Assembly (NCBI GenBank): GCA_018401375.1
Contig: JAGYKR010000008.1
Location: 1-64,000, forward strand
DNA: 64,000 nucleotides
Reading direction: 5' to 3'
Source of the DNA: Ilumatobacteraceae bacterium
Lineage (GTDB): Bacteria > Actinomycetota > Acidimicrobiia > Acidimicrobiales > Ilumatobacteraceae
Position 1 is the stretch's first letter; every line of letters begins with the position of its first letter. The notes below the pieces were generated by a model. It was not told where the DNA came from. It saw only the letters and a list, made by a program, of their open reading frames with translations, and made no database searches. The position numbers were made by a program, and so were the translations under genes. This document shows, piece by piece, positions 1 through 8,362 of the stretch.

Positions 1-10
1 GGGTCATGAG

Positions 11-91
11 ATGTGGGACGCCCGAACCGTGGGCAGGTGTCTGTGCGGTCATTCGCAAGGCCTCCAGAATGATGTGGGGGTTGTCCCACAT
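11..91. promoter_or_regulatory. Candidate operator upstream of the IclR gene
   Basis: ATGTGGGA is on the plus strand at 11-18 and inverted at 84-91 (seen as TCCCACAT), with a near copy ATGTGGGG at 72-79. Positions 73-90 also form a 6-bp dyad TGTGGG/CCCACA. They lie upstream of the IclR gene, next to a possible divergent start codon at 5-7 of which too little is visible to name. Actinobacterial IclR regulators of the LtbR/NdgR type often sit divergent from leuCD; that role here is inference. Confidence 0.35.
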
Positions 92-113
92 ATTGAGATA
101 TCGTTCCTGAACT

Positions 114-788
114 ATGGAAAGCGTATCGGGTGTCGGGGTGTTGGACAAGGCGGTGGCTCTGATCAGAGCAGTGGCCGATGGTCCCGCAGATCTTGCTGGT
201 CTGCAAGAGGCGAGCGGCCTGCCCCGAGCGACAACGCATCGATTGGCTCAGGCCCTTGAGGCTCACGGCATCTTGCGTCGGGATGGCCGGGGTCGCTTCG
301 ATCTAGGTGGAGCATTGATTGCCTTCGGCCGGGTGGCGTTGGACCGGTTTCCCTTGGCTGAACTCTCACGACCGATTCTGAGCGACCTACGCGACGCGAC
401 CGGTGAGAGCGTGCAGTTGTTCGTACGCGAGGACGGAGCCCTGGGCCGCAGTGGCGTCTCTGGACGACGCTGCGTGGTCTCCTTACAATCAGCTCACGGC
501 CTGCGTTGGATCCTTCCGGAGGGCTCCTTACTGCCGCTCGAGGTGGGGTCCGCAGGGCGGGTGCTCTCCGGAGAGGATGCGCGGGCAGGATGGATCCATA
601 GCGTGGAGGAGCGCGAACCGGGGGTGGCCTCGGTCAGCGCCCCCGTGCGCGACGCGCGTGGGGAGGTGGTGGCTGCAGTCAGTGTCAGCGGTCCAGTGGA
701 GCGCCTCAGTCGCCAACCAGGTGAGCGCTTTGGGGCTCACGTCATCGGAGCCGCAGACCAGATCACAGCAATCCTGATTGCAGGGTGA
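114..788 (+). CDS. IclR-family transcriptional regulator
   Basis: The 224-residue protein has an N-terminal winged helix-turn-helix (about residues 8-60, recognition helix near 36-52, GLPRATTHRL). The C-terminal effector domain contains the stretch HGLRWILPEG and then LPLEVGSAGRVLSG, typical of actinobacterial IclR proteins. The length is slightly short for the family (about 240-260). A TATCGT hexamer at 99-104 precedes the ATG. Direct ATGTGGGA-type repeats upstream may be its binding sites. The LtbR/NdgR-like branch controls leucine genes in relatives, and leuB and cimA lie within 12 kb, but the regulon cannot be read from the sequence. Confidence 0.85.
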   Translation: MESVSGVGVLDKAVALIRAVADGPADLAGLQEASGLPRATTHRLAQALEAHGILRRDGRGRFDLGGALIAFGRVALDRFPLAELSRPILSDLRDATGESVQLFVREDGALGRSGVSGRRCVVSLQSAHGLRWILPEGSLLPLEVGSAGRVLSGEDARAGWIHSVEEREPGVASVSAPVRDARGEVVAAVSVSGPVERLSRQPGERFGAHVIGAADQITAILIAG

Positions 789-836
789 TCAAGTGCGGAT
801 CTGTCCGCTGTCTGTCGCGTGGCGATGACACCGGCC

Positions 837-848
837 TACGCTTGGCCC
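837..848 (+). promoter_or_regulatory. Leaderless -10 for nadA
   Basis: TACGCT at 837-842 lies 6 nt before the ATG at 849. This spacing recurs at many starts in the window. It supports 849 over the in-frame upstream start at 819 and implies an mRNA that begins at the start codon. Confidence 0.5.
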
Positions 849-1850
849 ATGACCATGCAGTCACCGGCTGTATCCGTGGAGATGCTCCCCGCCGATTGGG
901 CTGCGCAGGTGCGCGCCTTGGCTGCTGAGCGCGACGCTGTGATCCTCGCCCACAACTACCAACTCCCCGAGATTCAAGATGTGGCAGACCACACCGGTGA
1001 CTCGCTCGGGTTGTCACGGATCGCAGCATCGGTGGATGCCTCAACGATCGTTTTCTGTGGGGTGCACTTCATGGCCGAGACCGCAAAAATCCTGGCCCCA
1101 CACAAGACGGTGCTGATCCCTGATGCGGCGGCTGGTTGCAGTTTGGCGGAAACCATCACCGCCGATCAGTTGCGAGCATGGAAAGCAGAACATCCCGGTG
1201 CCGTGGTGGTGAGTTACGTGAATACCACCGCAGCCGTGAAGGCCGAGACCGACATTTGTTGCACCTCCTCTAACGCAGTGGATGTGGTGGCCAGCATCCC
1301 CTCTGACACCGAGGTGTTGTTCTGCCCGGATCAGTTTCTCGGCGCCCATGTTCAGCGCGTGACAGGCCGCGAAAACATGCGGATCTGGATGGGTGAATGC
1401 CATGTGCACGCTGGCATCAATGGTGCAGATTTGAAAGCCAAGGTGAACAGCGAACCCGAGGCGGAACTGTTCATCCACCCCGAATGTGGCTGTGCCACGA
1501 GCGCTCTCTACCTGGCTTCCACTGGCGTGGTACCCGCCGCACGGACCCACATCATGTCCACCGGACAGATGGTGGAGGCCGCCCGGACTACCACGGCCGC
1601 CAAGGTGCTCGTGGCCACCGAGACGGGCATGTTGCATCAGTTGCGCAAGGTCAACCCCACTACCGAATTTGAACCGGTAAACCGGGCTGCGGTCTGCAAG
1701 TACATGAAGATGATCACCCCGGCCAAGCTTTTGCGCAGCCTGCGCGAGGGAACCGATGAGGTCCTCGTTCCAGCAGACATCATTGAGCGGGCCCGTCGTT
1801 CAGTGGATGCGATGATCGCGATCGGCTCGCCTTCGCCCACATCGCAGTGA
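849..1850 (+). CDS. nadA: Quinolinate synthase A
   Basis: NadA condenses iminoaspartate with dihydroxyacetone phosphate to quinolinate in the cytoplasm, using an oxygen-sensitive [4Fe-4S] cluster. From the ATG at 849 the protein has 333 residues. Three cysteines match the cluster ligands: C97 (AGCSLAE), C184 (MGECHVHAG) and C283 (VCKYMKMIT). Their spacing, 87 and 99 residues, is close to that of E. coli Nad[15 protein letters not shown] near the N terminus is a family signature. It is first in a nadA-nadB-nadC cluster; its stop lies just before or overlaps the nadB start region. An in-frame start at 819 exists but lacks the promoter-to-start spacing seen at 849. Confidence 0.96.
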   Translation: MTMQSPAVSVEMLPADWAAQVRALAAERDAVILAHNYQLPEIQDVADHTGDSLGLSRIAASVDASTIVFCGVHFMAETAKILAPHKTVLIPDAAAGCSLAETITADQLRAWKAEHPGAVVVSYVNTTAAVKAETDICCTSSNAVDVVASIPSDTEVLFCPDQFLGAHVQRVTGRENMRIWMGECHVHAGINGADLKAKVNSEPEAELFIHPECGCATSALYLASTGVVPAARTHIMSTGQMVEAARTTTAAKVLVATETGMLHQLRKVNPTTEFEPVNRAAVCKYMKMITPAKLLRSLREGTDEVLVPADIIERARRSVDAMIAIGSPSPTSQ

Positions 1851-1885
1851 GTCCGGGTCCCACCCAAAGAGCGGGCGAGAAACTC

Positions 1886-3550
1886 ATGACCGAAAATCAG
1901 CCACCGCTCGCTCGCCAACTTCAGGCGCCACCGGTGTCGTGGACTCGCGACATCGATGTGGTGGTGCTCGGTTCGGGGGCTGCGGGTCTGTCAGCAGCCT
2001 TGGCAGTGAGGCCGGTGCGCAGTGTGGTCGTAGTTACCAAAGATGTCTTGTCGGCGGGCAGCACGGCGTGGGCTCAAGGGGGACTAGCGGGGGTGTTGCA
2101 TCCCGAAGACTCCCTTGAGGACCATATCCGCGACACGATCATCGCAGGGGCCGGGCTCTGTGATGAGCAGGCGGTGCGCGAACTCGTGGAGGCCGCTCCC
2201 ACCTCGATCCGTTATCTGATGCGCCTTGGCGCGGCCTTTGACCCCGACGATGGAGGCGATGTGGCTCTCACCCGGGAGGGCGGCCACAGCCATCAACGCA
2301 TCGTGCATTCCGGGGGTGACCGCAGCGGAGCGGAAGTGCAGCGCACCCTTGACGAATCAGCGGTCGGAGCCGGGGTGGAGGTCATGGATCACGCGTTTGC
2401 ACTGGATCTGCTGCTCGGTCGTGGACGTGATGGGCAGCGGCAGGTAGCCGGGGTGCGGATCGCCCAACTCGACGCCCAGGGAACGGTGATCTCGATCGGC
2501 GTGATCACCGCACGGGCGGTGGTGGTGGCCTGCGGTGGGTTCGGGCAGATCTTCGCCAGCACCTCTAACCCGCCGGCGGTCACCGGCGACGGTGTGGCCC
2601 TCGCCCTTCGGGCCGGTCTTCCGTTGACCGATGTGGAGTTCGTGCAGTTCCACCCGACGGTGATGTTTACCGGTCCTGAAGCTCGTGGTCAGCAGCACCT
2701 TGTCTCTGAGGCCGTGCGCGGTGAAGGTGCGATCTTGTTTGATGCCGCTGGGGAACGGGTGATGGCGGGGATCCATCCGCTCGAGGATCTCGCTCCACGA
2801 GACGTTGTGGCCGCTGCGATCACCCAGCGCATGGCTGCGGGAGCTAACGGGGTCTTCGATCACGTCTATCTCGACGCCACTCATATGGGTGAGCATTTCT
2901 ATGACCGTTTCCCTTCGATCACGGCGGCCTGTCGCGAGATCGGAGTGGATCCGGCCCGAGACCGTATTCCGGTGGCCCCTGCCTCTCACTACGCATGCGG
3001 TGGGATTCGTGCTCGACTGGATGGCACCACTGCGTTGCGGGGACTGTATGCGGCCGGGGAGGTTTCTCGCACCGGGGTACATGGGGCGAATCGGTTGGCT
3101 TCAAACAGCTTGACAGAGAGCGTTGTCACGGGGACTCGCTGTGGCCGTGACTTGGCGTGGGAACTTCCCGAGCGGGTCGAGGTGCTGTTTGACGCCGCTG
3201 GCGTGGCCTCCGCCGGTCTCGTTGACCCGGCAGCGATCCCCCAGATCCGAACGGCAATGTCGCGTCACGTAGGAGTCCTGCGTGATCAACGATCACTGGA
3301 GCAGGCTGCAGCCGTGCTCAGCGAGGTTCTTCATCAATCTTCGAGGGAACAGGTGCGCGCTGATCGGGAATCTTGGGAAGCGACCAATCTGTTGACGGTG
3401 GCCAGTGCGGTGGTGACAGCTGCTGCGGCTCGCACCGAGAGTCGGGGATGTCATCGACGTACCGATTTTCCCGACCCGGCCGAGGCCTGGGTGACGCACC
3501 TTGACGTTCGGATGGACGCCCAGGGTCATCTGCGGGTCACGGGTGCCTGA
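1886..3550 (+). CDS. nadB: L-aspartate oxidase
   Basis: NadB is the flavoprotein that oxidises L-aspartate to iminoaspartate, the substrate of NadA. With the ATG at 1886 it has 554 residues, normal for the family. The FAD dinucleotide motif GSGAAG is at residues 29-34, followed by STAWAQGGLAGVL. The C-terminal flavin motif GLYAAGEVSRTGVHGANR and then LASNSL is intact. An alternative GTG at 1847 overlaps the nadA stop as GTGA and would add 13 residues; translational coupling from it is possible. The ATG is preferred because the added residues are unlike the family. It is co-directional with nadA and nadC. Confidence 0.95.
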   Translation: MTENQPPLARQLQAPPVSWTRDIDVVVLGSGAAGLSAALAVRPVRSVVVVTKDVLSAGSTAWAQGGLAGVLHPEDSLEDHIRDTIIAGAGLCDEQAVRELVEAAPTSIRYLMRLGAAFDPDDGGDVALTREGGHSHQRIVHSGGDRSGAEVQRTLDESAVGAGVEVMDHAFALDLLLGRGRDGQRQVAGVRIAQLDAQGTVISIGVITARAVVVACGGFGQIFASTSNPPAVTGDGVALALRAGLPLTDVEFVQFHPTVMFTGPEARGQQHLVSEAVRGEGAILFDAAGERVMAGIHPLEDLAPRDVVAAAITQRMAAGANGVFDHVYLDATHMGEHFYDRFPSITAACREIGVDPARDRIPVAPASHYACGGIRARLDGTTALRGLYAAGEVSRTGVHGANRLASNSLTESVVTGTRCGRDLAWELPERVEVLFDAAGVASAGLVDPAAIPQIRTAMSRHVGVLRDQRSLEQAAAVLSEVLHQSSREQVRADRESWEATNLLTVASAVVTAAAARTESRGCHRRTDFPDPAEAWVTHLDVRMDAQGHLRVTGA

Positions 3551-3568
3551 CTGGCACACAGATGCAGG

Positions 3569-3580
3569 TACCTTGACGGG
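3569..3580 (+). promoter_or_regulatory. Leaderless -10 for nadC
   Basis: TACCTT at 3569-3574 is followed by 6 nt and the GTG at 3581. nadC may therefore have its own start point in addition to read-through from nadB, whose stop is 30 nt upstream. Confidence 0.45.
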
Positions 3581-4489
3581 GTGTTCGTGACGCACCCACT
3601 GTCTGATCCCACCCGTCATCGGCTCATTGAGGGTGGTCTCGACCCCGATGCTGTGGCGCAGTTGGTGCGAGCCACCTTGGCCGAGGATTTGATGGGTGGG
3701 CGCGATGTGACCTCGGTGGCCACCATTGCGGCCGATCAACGCTCGATTGCGGTCTTTGCCACACGCGCCGATGGTGTAGTAGCCGGGTTGGCGGTGGTGG
3801 CAGCCGTGGTGGATACCGTCTGTGGGGCGAGCGCCAGCCGTTTTGACTACCTCAGGGCCGATGGGGACCGAGTGCGCGCCGGCGATCAGGTGGCCACAGT
3901 GGTGGCCCCCACCCGCAGTCTGCTCACCGCAGAACGGACCGCGCTGAACCTGCTGTGCCATCTCTCCGGGGTAGCCACCTTGACAAGGTCCTGGGCCGAT
4001 GCCCTAGCGGGAACCTCCACGATCGTGCGCGATACCCGCAAGACGATGCCGGGTTTGCGGGCCCTCGAGAAGTACGCCGTGCGATGTGGCGGTGGTCAGA
4101 ATCATCGGATGGGCCTATCGGATGCGGCCTTGATCAAAGACAACCATGTGGCTGCCGCTGGCGGGATCACCGCTGCGTTCGAGCGGGTCCGGGCGATGGC
4201 TCCCGATCTGCGGATCGAGGTGGAGGTCGACGATCTCGCCGGTCTGCATGAAGCGATCGCTGCGGGCGCCGATGAGGTACTGCTCGACAACTTCACCTTG
4301 GATGACCTTCGTGAAGCTGTGCGGATCCGCAATGCCAGCGCACCTCACCTCGTGCTCGAGGCCTCCGGGGGCCTTCGACTAGCCACCGCCGCTGCTGTTG
4401 CTGCCACCGGCGTGGATCACATCGCAGTCGGGGAACTCACCCATTCCGCCCCGGTTCTGGACCTCGGCCTGGATCTCCAAGCAGGCTAA
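3581..4489 (+). CDS. nadC: Nicotinate-nucleotide pyrophosphorylase (carboxylating)
   Basis: NadC converts quinolinate and PRPP to nicotinate mononucleotide, completing the quinolinate branch encoded by the three-gene cluster. The 302-residue protein has the family core DTRKTMPGLRALEKYAVRCG (151-170) and GGQNHRMGLSDAALIKDNH (171-189), which hold the arginine, histidine and lysine residues that bind quinolinate and phosphoribosyl phosphate. The phosphate-binding loop EASGGL lies near the C terminus. The GTG at 3581 fits the leaderless hexamer; a second GTG at 3587 is possible. The gene converges on the FKBP lipoprotein gene, with a 42-bp gap that contains a short tandem repeat. Confidence 0.96.
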   Translation: MFVTHPLSDPTRHRLIEGGLDPDAVAQLVRATLAEDLMGGRDVTSVATIAADQRSIAVFATRADGVVAGLAVVAAVVDTVCGASASRFDYLRADGDRVRAGDQVATVVAPTRSLLTAERTALNLLCHLSGVATLTRSWADALAGTSTIVRDTRKTMPGLRALEKYAVRCGGGQNHRMGLSDAALIKDNHVAAAGGITAAFERVRAMAPDLRIEVEVDDLAGLHEAIAAGADEVLLDNFTLDDLREAVRIRNASAPHLVLEASGGLRLATAAAVAATGVDHIAVGELTHSAPVLDLGLDLQAG

Positions 4490-4504
4490 AACGAAGCTCT
4501 GCTG

Positions 4505-4533
4505 ATCGGGAGCAGGTCTATCGGGAGCAGGTC
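4505..4533. repeat. 15-nt tandem repeat between nadC and FKBP gene
   Basis: ATCGGGAGCAGGTC occurs at 4505-4518 and 4520-4533, a direct tandem of period 15. The second copy touches the stop codon of the FKBP gene. No terminator hairpin is visible in this convergent gap. Confidence 0.75.
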
Positions 4534-5464
4534 AGAAACTGCCGACGAGTTCAAGGACCATGATCAGGTCTGCCCCCGCAGGCAGACCGATCTGCTCGTT
4601 GCCTTGCTCACCAAAACCGAGAGCAGCGGGGACGGAGACCACTCGGGTGCCGCCGACGCGCATCCCGATGAGACCTTCCACCAGCGCTACAAGGGTCTGG
4701 TTGCGATCCACAACGATCGGGTCTGGATATCCGAACTCCCAGTTGTTGTAGATCACTTCAAAATCGTTGCCTCGCACCAGCAACACGTTGACGAGCGCTG
4801 TCTGCCCCTCGGTGAGTTCGGTGCCCTCGCCCACCACTACATCGTCAGTAACGATCTCATCGCCGCCGAGCACTGCCCGAGCGGCCAGATCAACCGGAGC
4901 GGATTCCGGATCCGATGCCGTGACCACGGCGCGTACGTCCACAATGAAGGTCAGCGCGTCCCCGGCTTGGATTACTGATCCGCCGGGAGGATTATCGCCG
5001 TATGCCAGACCCGCTGGGATGTCGAGTTGGCGCCGGGTGCCGACCTGCACGCCAATCAGGCCGGCCTCCCAGCCCTGAATGACCATGCCCCGCCCGAGCA
5101 CCACGTCAAATGGCTGGCCTCGCTGGTAACTGTTATCAAACATCTCTCCGGTGGCGCTGCGGACCCCGACATAATCCAATACCACGAGGTTGCCTTCGCC
5201 AGCAGCAGGCCCGGTGCCAGAGATGAGATCGGTGACCTGCAGTTCGGTGGGTAGTTCAGCGGGGATCTGCACCTCGGGGAGGTCCACAGGAGCGGGGACG
5301 CTCGGGGTTGTGGGGACCAGACTGATATCGGTGACGGTGGTGGACTCGGTGACCGCCCCCGCATCATCTGTGGATGTGGTGCAAGCCGATGCGGTCATCG
5401 CTATCGCACCGATCAATGCCACGGAGATAAGAGATCGAACTGAGCGGGGGGAAATGACGCGCAT
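4532..5464 (-). CDS. Tandem-FKBP peptidyl-prolyl isomerase lipoprotein
   Basis: The 310-residue protein starts at the ATG at 5464 with a lipoprotein signal (MRVISPRSVRSL, hydrophobic 12-25, lipobox TASAC with C28), so it should be anchored outside the membrane. A Thr/Pro-rich linker leads to a first FKBP domain (about 75-180) with Y98, FDNSY (109-113), the VIQGW motif with W132, and LAYGD (153-157). A second FKBP-like domain (about 205-310) lacks the key aromatic residues: V262 stands where W is expected and F284 where Y is expected. The second copy is probably not an active isomerase. The open frame extends upstream to 5605, but that part overlaps the next gene and has no signal peptide. Confidence 0.85.
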   Translation of the reverse strand: MRVISPRSVRSLISVALIGAIAMTASACTTSTDDAGAVTESTTVTDISLVPTTPSVPAPVDLPEVQIPAELPTELQVTDLISGTGPAAGEGNLVVLDYVGVRSATGEMFDNSYQRGQPFDVVLGRGMVIQGWEAGLIGVQVGTRRQLDIPAGLAYGDNPPGGSVIQAGDALTFIVDVRAVVTASDPESAPVDLAARAVLGGDEIVTDDVVVGEGTELTEGQTALVNVLLVRGNDFEVIYNNWEFGYPDPIVVDRNQTLVALVEGLIGMRVGGTRVVSVPAALGFGEQGNEQIGLPAGADLIMVLELVGSF

Positions 5465-5508
5465 CACAGGGACGCTATCGGCCAGTGGCGATGGGCCCCA
5501 GACATGTC

Positions 5509-6903
5509 TCAGATCTCGGTTTGGTTCCTGGGAGGAAGTTGGGCCAGCCACGCAGCCTCGGCCCGCCCGATTTCGGTGGTCGGCGGGGCCTGAATGAATG
5601 GCCATAGTTCGGACGCGATCTGGCGGTAGTTGCCTTGGCTGCGGAGCTCGCCGAGCAGAGCGTATAGACCGAGGTTGATCCGTTGGATGAAGACGAACGC
5701 CTTGGGCACGGTCGCATATTGGCTGATGGGGCTACTGCGATCGAAGGTATGGCGCACGAGGCTCGTGGCGTACTCGGGAGTCCACACGATGTCGGCATCG
5801 GAGCGCACCGGCTCGTAGAACTTTGAGAAGTAGCGGCCAACATCTTCGGTCTCCACCGGCGCTCCCGGGGTGAGCATCCCCGCACCTTCGAGGATGCTGC
5901 GGAAATGGGCGTCGTCGTGATCCACCGCCGCGGCCTTCACCATCTGAGTGAACGTGTCCATTTCGGTGTTGCTGAAGTGTTTGACCAAACCAAAATCGAG
6001 AAAGGTGATCCTGCCGTCGGGATGGAACAGATAGTTGCCGGGGTGAGGGTCACCGTTAAAGGCCCGCATCGTGTACAGGCTGCGGAACACAAACCGGAAT
6101 AGGACCTCGCCGATGTGATCCCGGGTGGCTTGATCCTGATCGCGTTGTTCTGCCCATGGTCGGCCATTCACCAGTTCAGTGGTGAGCACTCGGGCGGTGG
6201 AGAACCGATGCACGACCTCGGGGATGTGGATCAGGGGATGACCTCTGTAGAAGTCCACGAACAACTGCTGGTTTATGGCCTCTTGGCGGTAATCGAGTTC
6301 CTCGGTGAGGCGTTCCCGGATCTCTTCGACCATTTCGGTGGGATCGAGACCACTGAAGCCTTGACGCAGCACAAATCCCAGCAGATCGGCATTCCGGAGG
6401 TCTGCTGCGATCGCTTGATCAACACCGGGATATTGGATCTTCACTGCGACCGGTCGTTCGATTCCGAGGTCTGGATCTACGACCACAGCCCGATGCACCT
6501 GGCCGATCGAGGCCGCGGCGATCGGATTCGGATCCCACTCCACAAAAATCCGGTCCGGACTATCGCCGAGCTCTTGTGTGATCACCTCGGCGGCGAGATC
6601 CGGTGACATCGGCGGAGCGTGAGATTGCAGTTGAGAAAGCGCCTCGCGCATCGGTTGGCCGAGCCCTTCATCGAGGTAGCTGGCCATTTGGCCGAGCTTC
6701 ATCAGGGCGCCTTTCATCTGGCCGAGTTCTCCTGCCACTTGGGCGGCAGTGGTCATCTCGCGCTGGTAATCGAGTTCGATCCGGCGTTCGGCAGAGGCGA
6801 ACACCTTGCGTGCACTGGTGCTGGCATAGGTGCCGCCCACCTTGGCTCCGATCCGGGCCACTTTGGCGGAGCGGCTCAGCCAGCTACGGCGCATTGCATT
6901 CAT
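5509..6903 (-). CDS. ABC1/UbiB-family atypical kinase
   Basis: The 464-residue protein has the ABC1 (ADCK/UbiB) signature set. KLGQ is at residues 69-72, the Ala-rich nucleotide loop AAASIGQVHRA at 129-139, VAVK with K155, GDPHPGN at 284-290 and DFG at 303-305. This family binds ATP and in other organisms supports quinone or lipid metabolism; no substrate can be assigned here. The start ATG at 6903 has a strong ribosome site, GGAGG, 7 nt upstream, unlike the leaderless genes nearby. It lies 44 nt upstream of the lipoprotein gene and 24 nt after the hydrolase gene on the same strand, so the three may be co-transcribed. Confidence 0.9.
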   Translation of the reverse strand: MNAMRRSWLSRSAKVARIGAKVGGTYASTSARKVFASAERRIELDYQREMTTAAQVAGELGQMKGALMKLGQMASYLDEGLGQPMREALSQLQSHAPPMSPDLAAEVITQELGDSPDRIFVEWDPNPIAAASIGQVHRAVVVDPDLGIERPVAVKIQYPGVDQAIAADLRNADLLGFVLRQGFSGLDPTEMVEEIRERLTEELDYRQEAINQQLFVDFYRGHPLIHIPEVVHRFSTARVLTTELVNGRPWAEQRDQDQATRDHIGEVLFRFVFRSLYTMRAFNGDPHPGNYLFHPDGRITFLDFGLVKHFSNTEMDTFTQMVKAAAVDHDDAHFRSILEGAGMLTPGAPVETEDVGRYFSKFYEPVRSDADIVWTPEYATSLVRHTFDRSSPISQYATVPKAFVFIQRINLGLYALLGELRSQGNYRQIASELWPFIQAPPTTEIGRAEAAWLAQLPPRNQTEI

Positions 6904-6927
6904 GAGATCGCCTCCATGGAGCCATGC

Positions 6928-7845
6928 TCACGATTGAGTGTGGTGGATGACCGCAGCAACTGAGCGGAGCAGACCGGGCAGAAAGCGGGCGGTGTCGGTA
7001 ACAACCACGGCGTGGTCGCCGTCCACTCGGAAGACGTCAGCGTGCGGGAGGAGTTCGAGCATTTTTAACTGCCTCGTCAACGGCACCACGGGATCGCGCA
7101 AGGTGACCACCACCGAGGTAGGCACAGCGATTTCGCCGATCCACGAGGTCGCCGAATAGTTGCCGATGGCGGAGCCTGCTTCGAGAATCATTCGCCAGTC
7201 GTGAGATGCGGCCTGCGCCACGGCCCACGGTTCCCATTGCACGGTCTTGCGTTGAAGATAGATCTGCTCACTCAGCCAGGTGTGGGCCTGGCTCGGAGTG
7301 AGCCGGGCAAGGGCGGCCAGGCCGGTCATCCCGAGGAACGGAATCCGATGTTCGGGCCGCTCGACGAAATGGGCCGCCGTGGCGCACAGCACGAGGCCCG
7401 CCAACCGTTCGCGATGACGTTTCCAGATCAGTTGGGCGACGGGTCCGCCCATTGAGTAGCCGATGGTGATCGCCTGATCGATGCCGAGTGCATCGAGGAC
7501 GGCGGCGGCGTCATCGGCACAATCTTCGAGCCGGAATGGACGTCGCGACCGCAGACCGGTCCCGTGGCCACGATGGTCAAAAGCGATCACGCGATAGCGG
7601 GCGGCGAGGGCGTGATAAGAGGTGAACCAGTTCAGGTCCGCGGTGGCCGTCCAGCCGTGCAGCAAAAGCACGGTCGGGGCCCCCGGTGGTCCGGGAAACT
7701 CCCGGATTGGCAGATCGCCGCGACCAGGCAGTTCGAGCATCCGCCATGGTGGGACGCCGATCGGTCCGCCTAGATCTGAAACAGGGTCCGCGAGATCTAT
7801 CGGGGCCAAATTCATCGGGGCCAAATCCATCGAGGTCAGATCCAT
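6928..7845 (-). CDS. Alpha/beta hydrolase
   Basis: The 305-residue protein has an alpha/beta-hydrolase core: oxyanion motif HGW at 63-65, nucleophile elbow GYSMGG with S131, and a C-terminal DGDH with H278. The substrate is unknown. The first 20 residues are a run of five-residue repeats (MDLTS, MDLAP, MNLAP, IDLAD) encoded by a 15-nt tandem repeat. This is not part of the fold, and the true start may lie further in. The 3-prime end of greA is 5 nt upstream of the start, so the two genes are close enough to share a transcript. Confidence 0.82.
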   Translation of the reverse strand: MDLTSMDLAPMNLAPIDLADPVSDLGGPIGVPPWRMLELPGRGDLPIREFPGPPGAPTVLLLHGWTATADLNWFTSYHALAARYRVIAFDHRGHGTGLRSRRPFRLEDCADDAAAVLDALGIDQAITIGYSMGGPVAQLIWKRHRERLAGLVLCATAAHFVERPEHRIPFLGMTGLAALARLTPSQAHTWLSEQIYLQRKTVQWEPWAVAQAASHDWRMILEAGSAIGNYSATSWIGEIAVPTSVVVTLRDPVVPLTRQLKMLELLPHADVFRVDGDHAVVVTDTARFLPGLLRSVAAVIHHTQS

Positions 7846-7869
7846 TCAGATCAAATCCATTCGATGGCG
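7795..7869. repeat. 15-nt tandem repeat across hydrolase start and greA end
   Basis: About five diverged 15-nt units run from 7795 to 7869, for example ATTCATCGGGGCCAA at 7810-7824 and ATCCATCGAGGTCAG at 7825-7839. The array covers the hydrolase N terminus, the 5-bp gap and the last codons of greA. It therefore crosses a gene border without respecting function. Confidence 0.75.
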
Positions 7870-8303
7870 AGGACCCGGACTTTCATCTGGCCTCCGGGGG
7901 CTTGATAAGTGACGATCTCACCCGGTTCGGCGCCAACGAGAGCGGAGCCGAGCGGGGAGTCCGGACCCATCAGGTCCACCCTGTCTGGAGTCTGCTCTTC
8001 CATGTGGCCGATCATGTACCGCTCAGCTTGATCATCGGAATCTCCCTCGTAAACGAAGGTGAACACCGGACAGTGATTGATGACTTGGGCGGACTCAAGC
8101 AGGTGCTCGAGCTGGCGGATCCGACCTTCCATGTGACCTTGTTTGTCCTTGGCAGCGTGGTAGCCGGCGTTCTCCTTGAGATCGCCTTCCTCCCGTGCCC
8201 GCTCGATCTCTTCGGCCACCTCGATCCGACCCCTCGTAGTGAGGTCCTCGAACTCGGTACGAAGCCGGTCGTAGGTAGTGCGGGACAGTTGCAGCGCAGC
8301 CAT
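7851..8303 (-). CDS. greA: Transcription elongation factor GreA
   Basis: GreA stimulates transcript cleavage by backtracked RNA polymerase. From the ATG at 8303 it has 150 residues: an N-terminal antiparallel coiled coil with the acidic tip motif REEGDLKENAGYHAAKDKQG, and a C-terminal FKBP-like domain with SPLGSALVG. An 11-residue longer open frame to 8336 would run through the promoter region. TAGCAT lies 7 nt before 8303 (minus strand), which supports this start. The gene is divergent from leuB. Confidence 0.94.
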   Translation of the reverse strand: MAALQLSRTTYDRLRTEFEDLTTRGRIEVAEEIERAREEGDLKENAGYHAAKDKQGHMEGRIRQLEHLLESAQVINHCPVFTFVYEGDSDDQAERYMIGHMEEQTPDRVDLMGPDSPLGSALVGAEPGEIVTYQAPGGQMKVRVLAIEWI

Positions 8304-8362
8304 CGCTTGGATGCTAGCGGGGACTGGGCGTAGCACTGTCGGTGGCCCTAGAGTACGCCCTC
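8304..8362. promoter_or_regulatory. Divergent leaderless promoters, greA and leuB
   Basis: The 59-bp gap carries TAGCAT for greA (minus strand, 8316-8311, 7 nt before its ATG) and TAGAGT for leuB (8349-8354, 8 nt before its ATG). No Shine-Dalgarno sequence is visible for either gene. Confidence 0.5.

Noticed and set aside
2357-3082. Long open frame antisense to nadB (about 241 codons)
   Set aside because: It is composed of Arg/His/Pro-rich sequence typical of the antisense of GC-rich genes and has no recognisable motif; nadB on the plus strand is certain.
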